Assembly: GCA_024234075.1 (NCBI GenBank)
Contig: JACKOV010000004.1
Location: 310,001 to 374,000 of the forward strand
Origin: Nevskiaceae bacterium
Lineage (GTDB): Bacteria > Pseudomonadota > Gammaproteobacteria > Steroidobacterales > Steroidobacteraceae
Reading direction: 5' to 3'
Length of the DNA stretch: 64,000 nt
Translations under genes and position numbers: made by a program
Shown: positions 56,886-64,000 of the stretch, one piece after another
Layout: each line of letters starts with the position of its first letter
Position numbering within the stretch: the first letter of the stretch is position 1
Notes under the pieces: model-generated
What the model saw: the letters and a program-made list of their open reading frames with translations, nothing else
Database searches by the model: none
Told to the model about the DNA's origin: nothing

Positions 56886-58528
56886 AGGCAGCGATATACG
56901 CCCGGTACTCCACCGACAAGCAGAGCGAGGCGTCCATCCCCGACCAGTTCCGCCAGTGCGAGCGCCTTGCCGAGCGCGCGGGCTTCACGGTGGCGGCGCG
57001 CTTTCAGGATGCGGCGATCAGCGGCGGCACGGCGCACCGGCCGGGATATCAGCAGCTACTTGCCGCCGCCCGGCGCCGCGAGATTGACGTGGTGGTGGCC
57101 GAGGATACGAGCCGCCTGTGGCGCAACCTTGCCGAGCAGGCGCCGCGCATCGCGGAGCTGCGCGACCTCGGCGTGCACGTGGTCTGCCATGACCTCGACA
57201 CCCGGCAGGAATCCAGCGTGATTCTCGGGGCGGTGCTGGGCGCGATGGGCGAAGGCTACCGGGCGGAGATTGGCCGGCGCACGCGCCGCGGATTGGAAGG
57301 CCGCGCCCGGGCGAAGAAGCCCACGGGCGGCCGGGCCTACGGCTATATCAGCGCGGCGCAGTCCGGCACGGGCGAGCGGGAGATTCACCGCGAGGAAGCG
57401 GCGGTCGTGGTCCGCATCTTCCAGTTGTACCGGGACGGCGCCAGCCCGCGCGCCATCGCGGACCAGCTCAACGCGGACGGCGTGCCGTCGCCGGGCAGCA
57501 CGTGGAGCCGCACCGAGCGCCGCCGGCAGGGCTGGCTTGCCAGCGCCATCGCTGGCGACACGGCGCGCGGCCTCGGCATCCTGAACAACGAGCTGTATGC
57601 CGGCCGCGTGATCTGGAACAAGTGCCGGTGGGTGCGCAGCGCCGCCGACAGCAAGCGCCGCCGCGCGGAGCTGAACCCGCCTCAGGACTGGATCGTGCAC
57701 GAGGAGGAGCGGCTGCGCATCCTGCCCGAGAGCTTGTGGCTGGCGGTGAAGGCGCGGCAGCGCCAGCAGGCGCGCAACACTGAGCAGCTCGCGGAAGGCA
57801 AGCGCCGCCCGGGCATGAAGCGCACCGGGCGCGAAGGGTCCGGGCCGAAGTTCCTGCTGTCCGGACTCCTGCATTGCAGCCGGTGCGGCGCCCGCTACGT
57901 GATGGGCAGTGCGAGCAGCTACGTGTGCTCCAGCTACGTGAACGGCGGCAAGTCCGCCTGCCCGAACGATGTTCGGTTCCGGCGGGACAAGGTGGAAGCG
58001 GCCATCCTTGAAGCGATCCAGCGCGACTTCTCGAACCCGGCCGCGGCCGATGAGGTCTGCAAGCGCCTGCGCGCCCGGTTGCGGGAGGCGACCCGCGGCC
58101 GGCCGGTGAGTGATGCGCGCATCGCCAAGCTGGAGCGGGAGGTCGGCAACATGGTTGAGGCTGTGGCATCGCTGGGCCTGCGCGGCAGCATCGGCCTGTC
58201 CGAACGGCTACGCGCGGCCGAGGCGGAGCTGGCCGAGCTGAAGGCGAAGGCCGCGGCCACCGACACCGGGAACGTGGAGCGGTTGCTGCCCGAGGTGGCG
58301 ACCCGGTACACACGCGAGCTGGCCCGCCTGCCGGAGCTGCTGACGAAGGCAGGCAACGTCCCCCGGGTCCGGGCAACGCTGGCAAGCCACTACGGGGAGA
58401 TTCAGGTCCGGCCGGAGCCGGGCCGGATCGGGCTATGGGCGCAGCAGGGCCACATGGAGCTGGCCCTGCTGGCAGCGACCTCTGGCGGGGTCGCAATTAG
58501 CTTTGGTAGCGGGGGCACGATTCGCTAA
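56882..58528 (+). CDS. Large serine recombinase
   Basis: The 548-residue protein has an N-terminal resolvase domain (about 2-150) with nucleophile Ser10 in YARYSTDKQSEASIPDQ and VVAEDTSRLWRN. It is followed by the recombinase domain (about 170-290) and a zinc-ribbon/coiled-coil region. The zinc ribbon (about 323-360) has CSRCGARY and the later cysteine of SSYVCSSYVNGGKSACPN (landmark GKSACPN). The coiled-coil (about 400-460) is the synapsis motif of large serine integrases. The last 10 codons contain the right direct repeat. It is probably the element's integrase; the tyrosine recombinase is the alternative. Confidence 0.92.
   Translation: MKAAIYARYSTDKQSEASIPDQFRQCERLAERAGFTVAARFQDAAISGGTAHRPGYQQLLAAARRREIDVVVAEDTSRLWRNLAEQAPRIAELRDLGVHVVCHDLDTRQESSVILGAVLGAMGEGYRAEIGRRTRRGLEGRARAKKPTGGRAYGYISAAQSGTGEREIHREEAAVVVRIFQLYRDGASPRAIADQLNADGVPSPGSTWSRTERRRQGWLASAIAGDTARGLGILNNELYAGRVIWNKCRWVRSAADSKRRRAELNPPQDWIVHEEERLRILPESLWLAVKARQRQQARNTEQLAEGKRRPGMKRTGREGSGPKFLLSGLLHCSRCGARYVMGSASSYVCSSYVNGGKSACPNDVRFRRDKVEAAILEAIQRDFSNPAAADEVCKRLRARLREATRGRPVSDARIAKLEREVGNMVEAVASLGLRGSIGLSERLRAAEAELAELKAKAAATDTGNVERLLPEVATRYTRELARLPELLTKAGNVPRVRATLASHYGEIQVRPEPGRIGLWAQQGHMELALLAATSGGVAISFGSGGTIR
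58503..58516 (+). repeat. Right attachment-site direct repeat (attR candidate)
   Basis: TTGGTAGCGGGGGC, identical to 48694-48707, lies in the last codons of the serine recombinase. It is flanked by the inverted repeat TTAGC (left) and GCTAA (right), as serine-integrase sites often are. Confidence 0.7.
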
Positions 58529-58598
58529 TTTCCGACGGCGAGTCAAGCTCACCACCGACCGCTAGCCGCCGCCTCGCCCCCAGCAGAGGGCGCGCAGT

Positions 58599-58691
58599 AT
58601 GCCGTGTATCCCGGCCGATCACCAGTGCCACGATGGCCCCGGATGCGTGATCGCGGTCGACTGCCTTCCTGCAAACCGGCTGACTGCCTGA
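58599..58691 (+). CDS. Very small cysteine-containing frame
   Basis: A 30-residue frame, MPCIPADHQCHDGPGCVIAV and onward, starts 8 bases after GAGGG and precedes two further plus-strand genes. Three cysteines in the first 16 residues and the clear ribosome-binding site support it, but the length makes it uncertain. Unknown function. Confidence 0.3.
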   Translation: MPCIPADHQCHDGPGCVIAVDCLPANRLTA

Positions 58692-58727
58692 CCATCGAGG
58701 AGGAAAGCACCCCATCCAGGAGGGCCT

Positions 58728-58922
58728 ATGTCGAAAATCTCCCCGTACCGCGCGGCAGTGCTCCGAGCGAAAACCGCCAGCCTCGCGCGTCCGATGCCGC
58801 CCACCCGCAACCCCGACGGCTCGATCATCCCCCGCGACAAGACTGGCGGCGCCGCGGCACGCCAGGCTGCGACCGCAGCGGCGGCGATGACGCCGGCGCT
58901 TCCGGCCAGCCAGGAAGATTGA
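58728..58922 (+). CDS. Small basic hypothetical protein
   Basis: The 64-residue protein (MSKISPYRAAVLRAKTASLA and an Ala-rich C-terminus) has a perfect AGGAGG upstream and ends 4 bp before the next gene's ATG. It is likely expressed with it. It is not recognised. Confidence 0.6.
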   Translation: MSKISPYRAAVLRAKTASLARPMPPTRNPDGSIIPRDKTGGAAARQAATAAAAMTPALPASQED

Positions 58923-58926
58923 GGCG

Positions 58927-59550
58927 ATGGCAATTCCCCCGACCAAGAACGGGCTGCCCGCGATGGGCTGCCTCTCGGCAATGCAGAAGTGTATCCGGCG
59001 CGGCCTCGAACTCGATGCAATGCGCTTCGCCGTCGAGCTGCACCAGACCTCGAAGGCCTTCGCGGTCATGGTCTGCAACCGGCTGGAGATCATCAGCCAC
59101 GAGGACATCGACTCACTGGTGGCCCTCTGGGTGATTCCCTACGTCGCCACGGCCTGCACCCAGGCGCGGACCTGGTACGACCCCGCGAAGCTAGGCAAGT
59201 CGCGCATGGCGATCGGCAATTGCATCCGCCTCATGAGCCGCGCCCCCAAGTCGCGCCAGGGCGATCACTTCCACGTAGCTGTTGGGTTGGCCGCACTGCT
59301 CGAGGGGTACGTCCCGACCGTTCCCGATTGGGCCGACGATCAGCACACCATGCGTGGCAAGCGGCTCGGGCGTGGCCTTGAATACTTCCGCCAGGAGAGC
59401 ACCAAGCTCCACCCGCCGCCGGCGGAGCCGGATCCATATGAGGACGAGGCCTACCGGCTCTGGCAGTTGAAGGCAGGCCTCACTCTCGGAAAGTCCCAGC
59501 TACAGATGCAGCTCGAAACGCACGATGCCCCAGGCGAGCGGCAGCGATAG
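58927..59550 (+). CDS. Stand-alone protein resembling RarA/MgsA C-terminal domain
   Basis: The 207-residue protein aligns by eye with the C-terminal, non-ATPase part of RarA/MgsA/WRNIP1. ALSAMQKCIRRG-type CLSAMQKCIRRGLELDAM corresponds to the RarA block with KSVRGSAPDAAL; RLEIISHEDIDS to RCLAIASEDVGN; AIGNCIRLMSRAPKSR to AIAQAIVYLACAPKS; and YEDEAYRLW to HDEANAY. No Walker A or B is present, so it would act as a tetramerisation or single-strand-binding-protein-binding module without ATP hydrolysis. It may be a partner of a RarA encoded elsewhere. Family recognition is by pattern only. Confidence 0.6.
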   Translation: MAIPPTKNGLPAMGCLSAMQKCIRRGLELDAMRFAVELHQTSKAFAVMVCNRLEIISHEDIDSLVALWVIPYVATACTQARTWYDPAKLGKSRMAIGNCIRLMSRAPKSRQGDHFHVAVGLAALLEGYVPTVPDWADDQHTMRGKRLGRGLEYFRQESTKLHPPPAEPDPYEDEAYRLWQLKAGLTLGKSQLQMQLETHDAPGERQR

Positions 59551-59567
59551 CCATCCCGTCCCGCTGC

Positions 59568-62021
59568 TCACGCCTTCTTCTTCAGGTTGATATTCGTCTG
59601 CCCGCAGCCGCAACGCACCGACTCCATAGCTTCCCGATCTGGTGAGACTCTCAGAGCTTCATTGCAGACGGTGCAATAGAACGCCTCCACGAGCTTCCTG
59701 CACGACTCGACAACCGGCGCGAAGTCCGCCTTCCCGAGGTTCTCCCATCCGTTGAAGTGGATAGCGACGTTGATCTGCCACCGCTCCACATTCGAGGCAT
59801 CGACGATCGCACCGAATGACGCCGCTCGTGCCACCAGGTCATCGAGTATCTGCTGTTGCTTCCACGAATTCGCGGCGTCCTTTCCTTTGCTTAGAAGGTT
59901 GCGCATCTGCCCCACGGCCGCCGGGAGCAGTTCGCCAAGCTGATACTGCGCGTCGCCTCGAAACTCGACTCTAGCGCGGAGCCGGTGGCAGAGCTCTCCG
60001 CTCACGAACTCCAGGTAGTTCCGCAGCACTCCTGCTGCGGTACGAACATCGTTGACGTTCAGCGCATCTTCGATCTCTTTCCACACATCGCGATCGTCCC
60101 AGCACGTGGGCCCTTGATCGACGGTCCAATTTCTGAACTCAACAGCCGACTGCGCAGTCGTCAGCCCCTCGGTGCGCATGTGCCGCAACCAGATCTTGTC
60201 GTGCGTCGTCATGACGAACTGAGTATTCGGGAACTCCTTCTTCAGAAGGGCACACACCTCGCGACGATGCCCGGAATCCACAGACATCAGAACGTCATCC
60301 AGCACAGAGAACCTGAATTCATCGCCCTGTACGCGCCGCATGAGTGCGAGATAGAGGCACAGACCCATGCCGTCCTGATGCCCTTCGCTGTGATAAGCGC
60401 CAGGCGGAAAGAAGCCCCGCCCGTAGAAGTCGACATCGAATCCCAGCTTCCCCATCGAAGGGGTGAGCTTTGCCTGAAAAGCCGCTTCGTCGTCCCGATT
60501 GATGAACCGATAGAGCCTGACGAAATCCTCCTCGACAGTGGCATATAGCGCGACCAGCACGTCGTCACTGGCCTTAACGTATGTGTCGGAAATCTTCTTG
60601 GCTCTCTCCGCGCGCTCCCTCCCAGCCTTCAGCCTCCGGCGCGCCTCCCGCAGTACTTCGAGCCGCTCTTGCGCCAGGATTAGCCAATCACGGGCCGCAT
60701 CCAGCTTGGTCGGTTCCGGAAGCCCAGCGACATAGCTCTCTACCTTTCCGATGGTCTCCACGGCCGTGGCCGAAATGGCTCCGAACTCCTCTAGCGCGGC
60801 GGGAATATCTGCGAGGCGCGCAGACACCGTAAACTTGGAAGCCCTCTCGTTCAGGGAGGACGTGAGCTGCTGTAGTGACTCGGACGGAATCACCGGCTCT
60901 GCGAGCTTGGCATGTCCGCGAATTACCCCGGCTGCCGTTGCGATTGCTCGCAGTCGATCGCCTAGCACAATCAGCTTCGCGTCAATTGACTTGCCCTTCT
61001 GCGCGATACCCTGCATGTGGGCGATCTTGTCGGCGACGTGCGCGCGCAACGCCACCGGATCCCAGGTCACATCGCAGAGGGGACAGCTATCTGCTGACAC
61101 CAACTCAGCGCCCGCACGAAAGAATCTCTCGCGCTTGACCGCATCCGCGGCGGCAGGATCCGCGAGGAGCGCCGTCAGCTCCTCCTTGACCTTCTCAACC
61201 TCTTGCGTGACTTCCGCTGCGCCCAGCCCGTCGATCAATTGCCTCAAGTGCTTGAGGTCCGTCGACGCCTGCTTCTTTACGATTCGCTGCGGCGTCGCCG
61301 GCGTAGGCGTCTCCAGCCCGTCCCTCAAGGACGTGGAGTCAGCTAGTTCCACCAGGGATGCGAGACCCAACACCGTGCGCTTCTCATTCGTTGCATCGAG
61401 AACCTTCTGCTTAGTCAGCTCTGAGATGCCGAGAGCCCGCAGAAAGTTATCGCGCGCTGCTGACTCCGCCGTCGTCAGTGGACGAATCTCCCGATCCGTT
61501 GCATTCGCGATCTTGAGGAGGCCCGCACGCACCTTCTCGATACTTTCCAGGCGCAATAACGCCTGCACTTCCTGAGCCCGATCTCCCGGCGTTGCGAGCA
61601 CATATGTGATGATCTCGCGGCGCGATAGCACCACCTCTGGATGCGCCTCCACCGCCTGCAAGACCTGCAACACGTCCTGCGTATTCGGCGTGATACTCGG
61701 CTTCCGCGGCGTCTTTACGTTGCGCTCGATCGTCACCTTCTTGCCGAGTGAGGGGATCGTCAGCTCCACGGTTACGGTGGACTTCTCTGGCGCTGCTCGC
61801 TTGTCGACATGCGGACCGTGCGCGAGGAGAGAGATGTCGCCGCGACCCTCTCCGGTCAGTCGAGAAACCGCCCCTGTCAGCGCGAACTCGAGCGCATCAA
61901 CGACGCCACTCTTGCCCGTTCCGTTTGGGCCGCACACAGCGAAGTTCTTGGAACGTAGATCAAGCTTGAGATCGCGGATCCCGCGAAACTCCTTGATCGC
62001 GATAGATTCGATCTGGATCAT
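59568..62021 (-). CDS. Rad50/SMC-like ATPase with zinc hook
   Basis: The 817-residue ABC-type head ATPase has Walker A GPNGTGKS (31-38) and coiled-coil segments flanking a CPLC motif at 313-316 (zinc hook type). The signature-like SEGHQDGMGLCLYLAL lies at 545-560, Walker B at LDD (574-576) and H-loop His607. The C-terminal domain (about 620-780) is unrecognised and ends in a zinc-ribbon-like Cys cluster (783, 786, 804, 806). Such SMC-like proteins are frequent in anti-phage defence (Septu, Lamassu, RloC-like) and repair, but no nuclease domain is seen. It is coupled by ATGA to the 63-residue gene upstream. Confidence 0.8.
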   Translation of the reverse strand: MIQIESIAIKEFRGIRDLKLDLRSKNFAVCGPNGTGKSGVVDALEFALTGAVSRLTGEGRGDISLLAHGPHVDKRAAPEKSTVTVELTIPSLGKKVTIERNVKTPRKPSITPNTQDVLQVLQAVEAHPEVVLSRREIITYVLATPGDRAQEVQALLRLESIEKVRAGLLKIANATDREIRPLTTAESAARDNFLRALGISELTKQKVLDATNEKRTVLGLASLVELADSTSLRDGLETPTPATPQRIVKKQASTDLKHLRQLIDGLGAAEVTQEVEKVKEELTALLADPAAADAVKRERFFRAGAELVSADSCPLCDVTWDPVALRAHVADKIAHMQGIAQKGKSIDAKLIVLGDRLRAIATAAGVIRGHAKLAEPVIPSESLQQLTSSLNERASKFTVSARLADIPAALEEFGAISATAVETIGKVESYVAGLPEPTKLDAARDWLILAQERLEVLREARRRLKAGRERAERAKKISDTYVKASDDVLVALYATVEEDFVRLYRFINRDDEAAFQAKLTPSMGKLGFDVDFYGRGFFPPGAYHSEGHQDGMGLCLYLALMRRVQGDEFRFSVLDDVLMSVDSGHRREVCALLKKEFPNTQFVMTTHDKIWLRHMRTEGLTTAQSAVEFRNWTVDQGPTCWDDRDVWKEIEDALNVNDVRTAAGVLRNYLEFVSGELCHRLRARVEFRGDAQYQLGELLPAAVGQMRNLLSKGKDAANSWKQQQILDDLVARAASFGAIVDASNVERWQINVAIHFNGWENLGKADFAPVVESCRKLVEAFYCTVCNEALRVSPDREAMESVRCGCGQTNINLKKKA

Positions 62022-62209
62022 TGCGATGACTCCTCGCCGAACACAGCGGTTCGGAGAGCAGCGTCGGAGAACTTCGGATCAATCAGCAGCGTCTGGCGAA
62101 GGCGACCGCGCACCTCCTCGGGGATCCCGGCCTGCTCGAGCTCCGCCAAGAATTTCTCAAAGACCTCGGCAGATAGCTCGCCGATCTGAGATTGCGATTC
62201 CTCACTCAC
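62018..62209 (-). CDS. Small acidic partner of the SMC-like ATPase
   Basis: The 63-residue helical, acidic protein opens MSEESQSQIGELSAEVFEKF and ends AALRTAVFGEESSQ. Its stop overlaps the ATPase start (ATGA), so the two are co-translated. It is too short to be an effector enzyme; it is more likely a regulatory or structural subunit. No family was recognised. Confidence 0.6.
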   Translation of the reverse strand: MSEESQSQIGELSAEVFEKFLAELEQAGIPEEVRGRLRQTLLIDPKFSDAALRTAVFGEESSQ

Positions 62210-62355
62210 AGCGCCCTCCTGGGTTGACCGCCCCTCGCTCTGGCGGCCTCATACCGACACTATCCAGCGCGAACAGTCTGCCGATGTCGCCTCATGGGAC
62301 TCCCGCGATTCTCTGCCCGGCAACACGTTTATTCCGTGACGCCCATTCAAGGACT

Positions 62356-62370
62356 AGGCAAGACCTGCCT
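62356..62370. promoter_or_regulatory. AGGCA-N5-TGCCT inverted repeat in divergent region
   Basis: Arms at 62356-62360 and 62366-62370 lie in the 197-bp gap between the ATPase operon (minus) and the 62407 operon (plus), followed by an AT-rich AACTTTATC. It could be an operator or promoter element. Low confidence. Confidence 0.3.
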
Positions 62371-62406
62371 AACTTTATCACTCACGAGAAGCCGCAGGAG
62401 CCGCGC

Positions 62407-62499
62407 ATGCCCCGCAGGGCAACCCCAGGTGCGGGTGTCATCGAGATCGAGCCGCCGGCAGGCGCGTGCTCTGCCGTTGGCGCAGTTCGTTCCGCATGA
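62407..62499 (+). CDS. Very small hypothetical protein, possible leader
   Basis: A 30-residue frame begins MPRRATPGAGVIEIEPPAGA, preceded by GCAGGAGCC (AGGAG). Its stop overlaps the next start (ATGA), so it may serve translational coupling. No known product. Confidence 0.4.
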   Translation: MPRRATPGAGVIEIEPPAGACSAVGAVRSA

Positions 62500-63353
62500 C
62501 CGACGAGACTTGGCCTCGGATGGTGTGCGCACACCTCGGAGGCCCGTTCCTTCCGGCAGAATCTCAGGCGATGAAATCCGCCGCTCAACCCTGCGCCTCC
62601 TGCCAGCACTTCCAGCGATGCAAGCACGGACTGCTCGCATGCCGGGCATTCGTCGCCTGGGTCGACACCGGAAGCGCACCGGCGGCGCTGGAGCGAGATC
62701 CGAGCCGGGAGACCTATGTCGAGCTCGCCGCATTCGATGACGCGCAGGCGCGCTACCAGGCGCAGCGGCAGCGCCAGGCGAAGGAACGACGGGACGCCCG
62801 ACTGGCGGAGCTGCGGCGCCAGGCGCGCCGGGAGACATTCGAGCGCAAGCGCCTCGTGGCGGCGGGACTAGCGGCGCCACTCAGCGATGCCGAGCGCCGC
62901 AAGATCCAGCTCGCTCGCCGGCGCCTTCGCTGGAAGATCGCCCCTGAGCTGCGCGAGCGATACCTGCTCCTGAAACGAGAGGATGCGATCCGGCGCGGAC
63001 GGCGCAATGGCTCAGCGCCCAAGGGGAGCGACGGAAATCGCGTGCACCGCGCTGAAGGTCAGCGACGCAGGCGGGAGGCAGAGCGCACGCGGCAAGGCCG
63101 CACGATGAGCGGCCAAAAGTACCGTGAACTGCGAGTGCAGCTCGGCCTGTCGATCAGAGAGATCGCCGATCGGTTCGGCGTGACCTACTCGGCCGCGAAG
63201 CAGTGGCAGCGTCCGTGGGGGCCTCCAGCGAATGTCGAGCGCTGGCTGCGAGCCCTCGCGACAAGACGGGAAGAGGTGCCAGCGGTGCTCGGGAGTTTCT
63301 CAGTCCAAGCACCGCCGGCGGCGTCAGGTTATCTTGAGGCGCAGCCACTCTGA
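62496..63353 (+). CDS. Zinc-cluster and HTH hypothetical protein
   Basis: The 285-residue protein has Cys33, Cys36, Cys42 and Cys49 (PCASCQHFQRCKHGLLAC), a likely zinc cluster. A strongly basic helical middle (about 75-200, many Arg/Gln, QRQRQAKERRDARLAELRR) leads to a C-terminal HTH of the sigma/transposase type (RELRVQLGLSIREIADRFGV, VTYSAAKQWQR) at about 208-235. It is probably a DNA-binding protein. The start at 62496 is chosen by the ATGA overlap with the small frame upstream. Family not recognised. Confidence 0.6.
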   Translation: MTDETWPRMVCAHLGGPFLPAESQAMKSAAQPCASCQHFQRCKHGLLACRAFVAWVDTGSAPAALERDPSRETYVELAAFDDAQARYQAQRQRQAKERRDARLAELRRQARRETFERKRLVAAGLAAPLSDAERRKIQLARRRLRWKIAPELRERYLLLKREDAIRRGRRNGSAPKGSDGNRVHRAEGQRRRREAERTRQGRTMSGQKYRELRVQLGLSIREIADRFGVTYSAAKQWQRPWGPPANVERWLRALATRREEVPAVLGSFSVQAPPAASGYLEAQPL

Positions 63354-63458
63354 CGCTTACGCTGCCCAGGAACGGTGGAGCGAACCCTTCCTGGCAAGGC
63401 CATCACACTCAAGACGTTCCGACGGCTGGCAGGCCTGGAACGTCCAGAACAACCCGAG

Positions 63459-63956
63459 TCACACGGGGCTCGGTTCGAGCGAATCCCAGACCCGCAGGAG
63501 TGTCTGCAGGTCGGCGTCGGCGCGACGATCCACCAAGAGGCCCTGAGCTTCGAGCCTGGAGATCTCAAGCTCCTCCGCTTCCTCCAGCTCGCCCACGCGC
63601 TGACGTAGTGCGGCGATCCTTTTCGGCCGCTCTGCGACAGCCAGGCCGGAACCCGGCAGCAGTGGCTTGAGGCGCGCGCGAAGTACCTTCTCGAACGCCT
63701 GCGGGTCCACCCACAGCAGAAAGCCCGCGTCGACTTTGGGAGACTCCGGGGCGGTGCTTGGACTCGCGAACGAGAGCACGCGCGCCTCTGCGCGCGCCAC
63801 GTCATCGCGCAGCCGCGCAAGCAGCCGTTGCACGGTCTCATCGAGCGACAGCCGCGCCTCTGCGGTTGACTCGATCTCGGCCAGCGTTGCGTCGCGATCA
63901 CGCCGGATCTTGTCGAGCGCCTGCCGCCGACGATCACCTGCAATGAGGATCTCCAT
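63459..63956 (-). CDS. Coiled-coil hypothetical protein
   Basis: The 165-residue protein has coiled-coil character at both ends (MEILIAGDRRRQALDKIRRD; RIAALRQRVGELEEAEELEI) with a central WVDPQAFEKVLRARLKPLLP. Its ATG overlaps the stop of an upstream gene (TGATG) that enters the window from the right, so it is a downstream member of a minus-strand operon. Function is unknown. Confidence 0.65.
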   Translation of the reverse strand: MEILIAGDRRRQALDKIRRDRDATLAEIESTAEARLSLDETVQRLLARLRDDVARAEARVLSFASPSTAPESPKVDAGFLLWVDPQAFEKVLRARLKPLLPGSGLAVAERPKRIAALRQRVGELEEAEELEISRLEAQGLLVDRRADADLQTLLRVWDSLEPSPV

Positions 63957-64000
63957 CAGCCTGCCCCCAGTGAGATGGTTTCGCGCGGACCTCGGCTGTC
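63956..64000 (-). CDS. C-terminal end of a gene entering from outside the window
   Basis: The minus-strand frame from the window edge reads DSRGPRETISLGAG and stops at 63956, overlapping the ATG of the coiled-coil gene by TGATG. Only 14 residues are visible, so no product can be assigned. This shows that the accessory operon continues beyond 64 kb. Confidence 0.45.
   Translation of the reverse strand, partial: DSRGPRETISLGAG

Larger units (their letters stand above)
48694..58516. mobile_element. Integrated satellite/island with capsid gene and two recombinases
   Basis: About 9.8 kb is bounded by a 14-bp direct repeat. A leftward operon (56087 to about 49088) has HTH/excisionase, small unknown genes, a winged-helix protein with intragenic iterons, a tyrosine recombinase, zinc-ribbon proteins and a prohead protease/capsid fusion; most joints are 4-bp ATGA or GTGA overlaps. 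A rightward pair ends in a large serine recombinase. Terminase, portal, head-tail and lysis genes are missing. This fits a phage satellite or PICI-like island that needs a helper, or a degraded prophage. The boundaries are inferred from the repeat only. Confidence 0.7.

Noticed and set aside
58500..58580. A tRNA gene at the right junction
   Set aside because: The 14-mer complement looks like an acceptor stem plus CCA, but no matching 5' acceptor strand, T-arm or anticodon arm is present on either side of the element.

Overview
This window reads as a chromosome segment of a GC-rich gammaproteobacterium. The housekeeping genes follow the pseudomonad/xanthomonad order closely: serC, pheA, aroA, cmk, rpsA and ihfB on one side of gyrA; a TRZ/ATZ hydrolase, ubiG and a YciK-like SDR on the other; then scpB-scpA-trpS, ligA-zipA-smc, dksA-gluQ, and pnp-rpsO-truB-rbfA-infB-nusA-rimP. 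Several details, such as a DksA that has lost three of its four zinc cysteines and many Ala/Lys/Pro-rich tails, suggest Xanthomonadales (Lysobacterales) or a related order. There is no rRNA gene to settle this.

Layout. 1-827 holds a collapsed IS66 relic. 828-5660 carries a META-domain lipoprotein, a type Vd patatin autotransporter, galU and a ComEA-like HhH protein. 5811-16323 is a long minus-strand block for IHF-beta, ribosomal protein S1, CMP kinase, aromatic and serine biosynthesis (aroA, pheA, serA, serC) and gyrase A. 16408-20180 is a plus-strand, stop-start-coupled ubiquinone-type cluster. 20152-25242 (minus) holds a degenerate RluB-like protein, ScpB/ScpA, TrpS and a YciO-like protein. 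25251-26938 (plus) holds yciB, bolA and a lipoprotein parvulin. 27014-33530 (minus) is ligA-zipA-smc. 33680-35907 (plus) is queF, dksA and gluQ. 36083-44591 (minus) is the translation/RNA cluster, whose leader carries two intrinsic terminators behind a sigma70-like promoter. 44921-48145 holds an S9 peptidase and an unknown protein.

48694-58516 is an integrated element bounded by a 14-bp direct repeat. It has a leftward operon running from an excisionase-like HTH protein, through small unknown genes, a winged-helix replication-type protein with an iteron array inside its gene, a tyrosine recombinase and small zinc-ribbon proteins, to a prohead protease/major capsid fusion. Its rightward operon ends in a large serine recombinase whose 3' end contains one copy of the repeat. 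Portal, terminase and tail genes are absent, so it looks like a capsid-bearing satellite or island, and two of its small genes appear frameshifted. 

58517-64000 is a second accessory block. It holds a stand-alone protein resembling the C-terminal domain of RarA/MgsA, a Rad50/SMC-like ATPase coupled to a 63-residue acidic protein (a possible defence or repair module), and several unknown genes running off the window edge.
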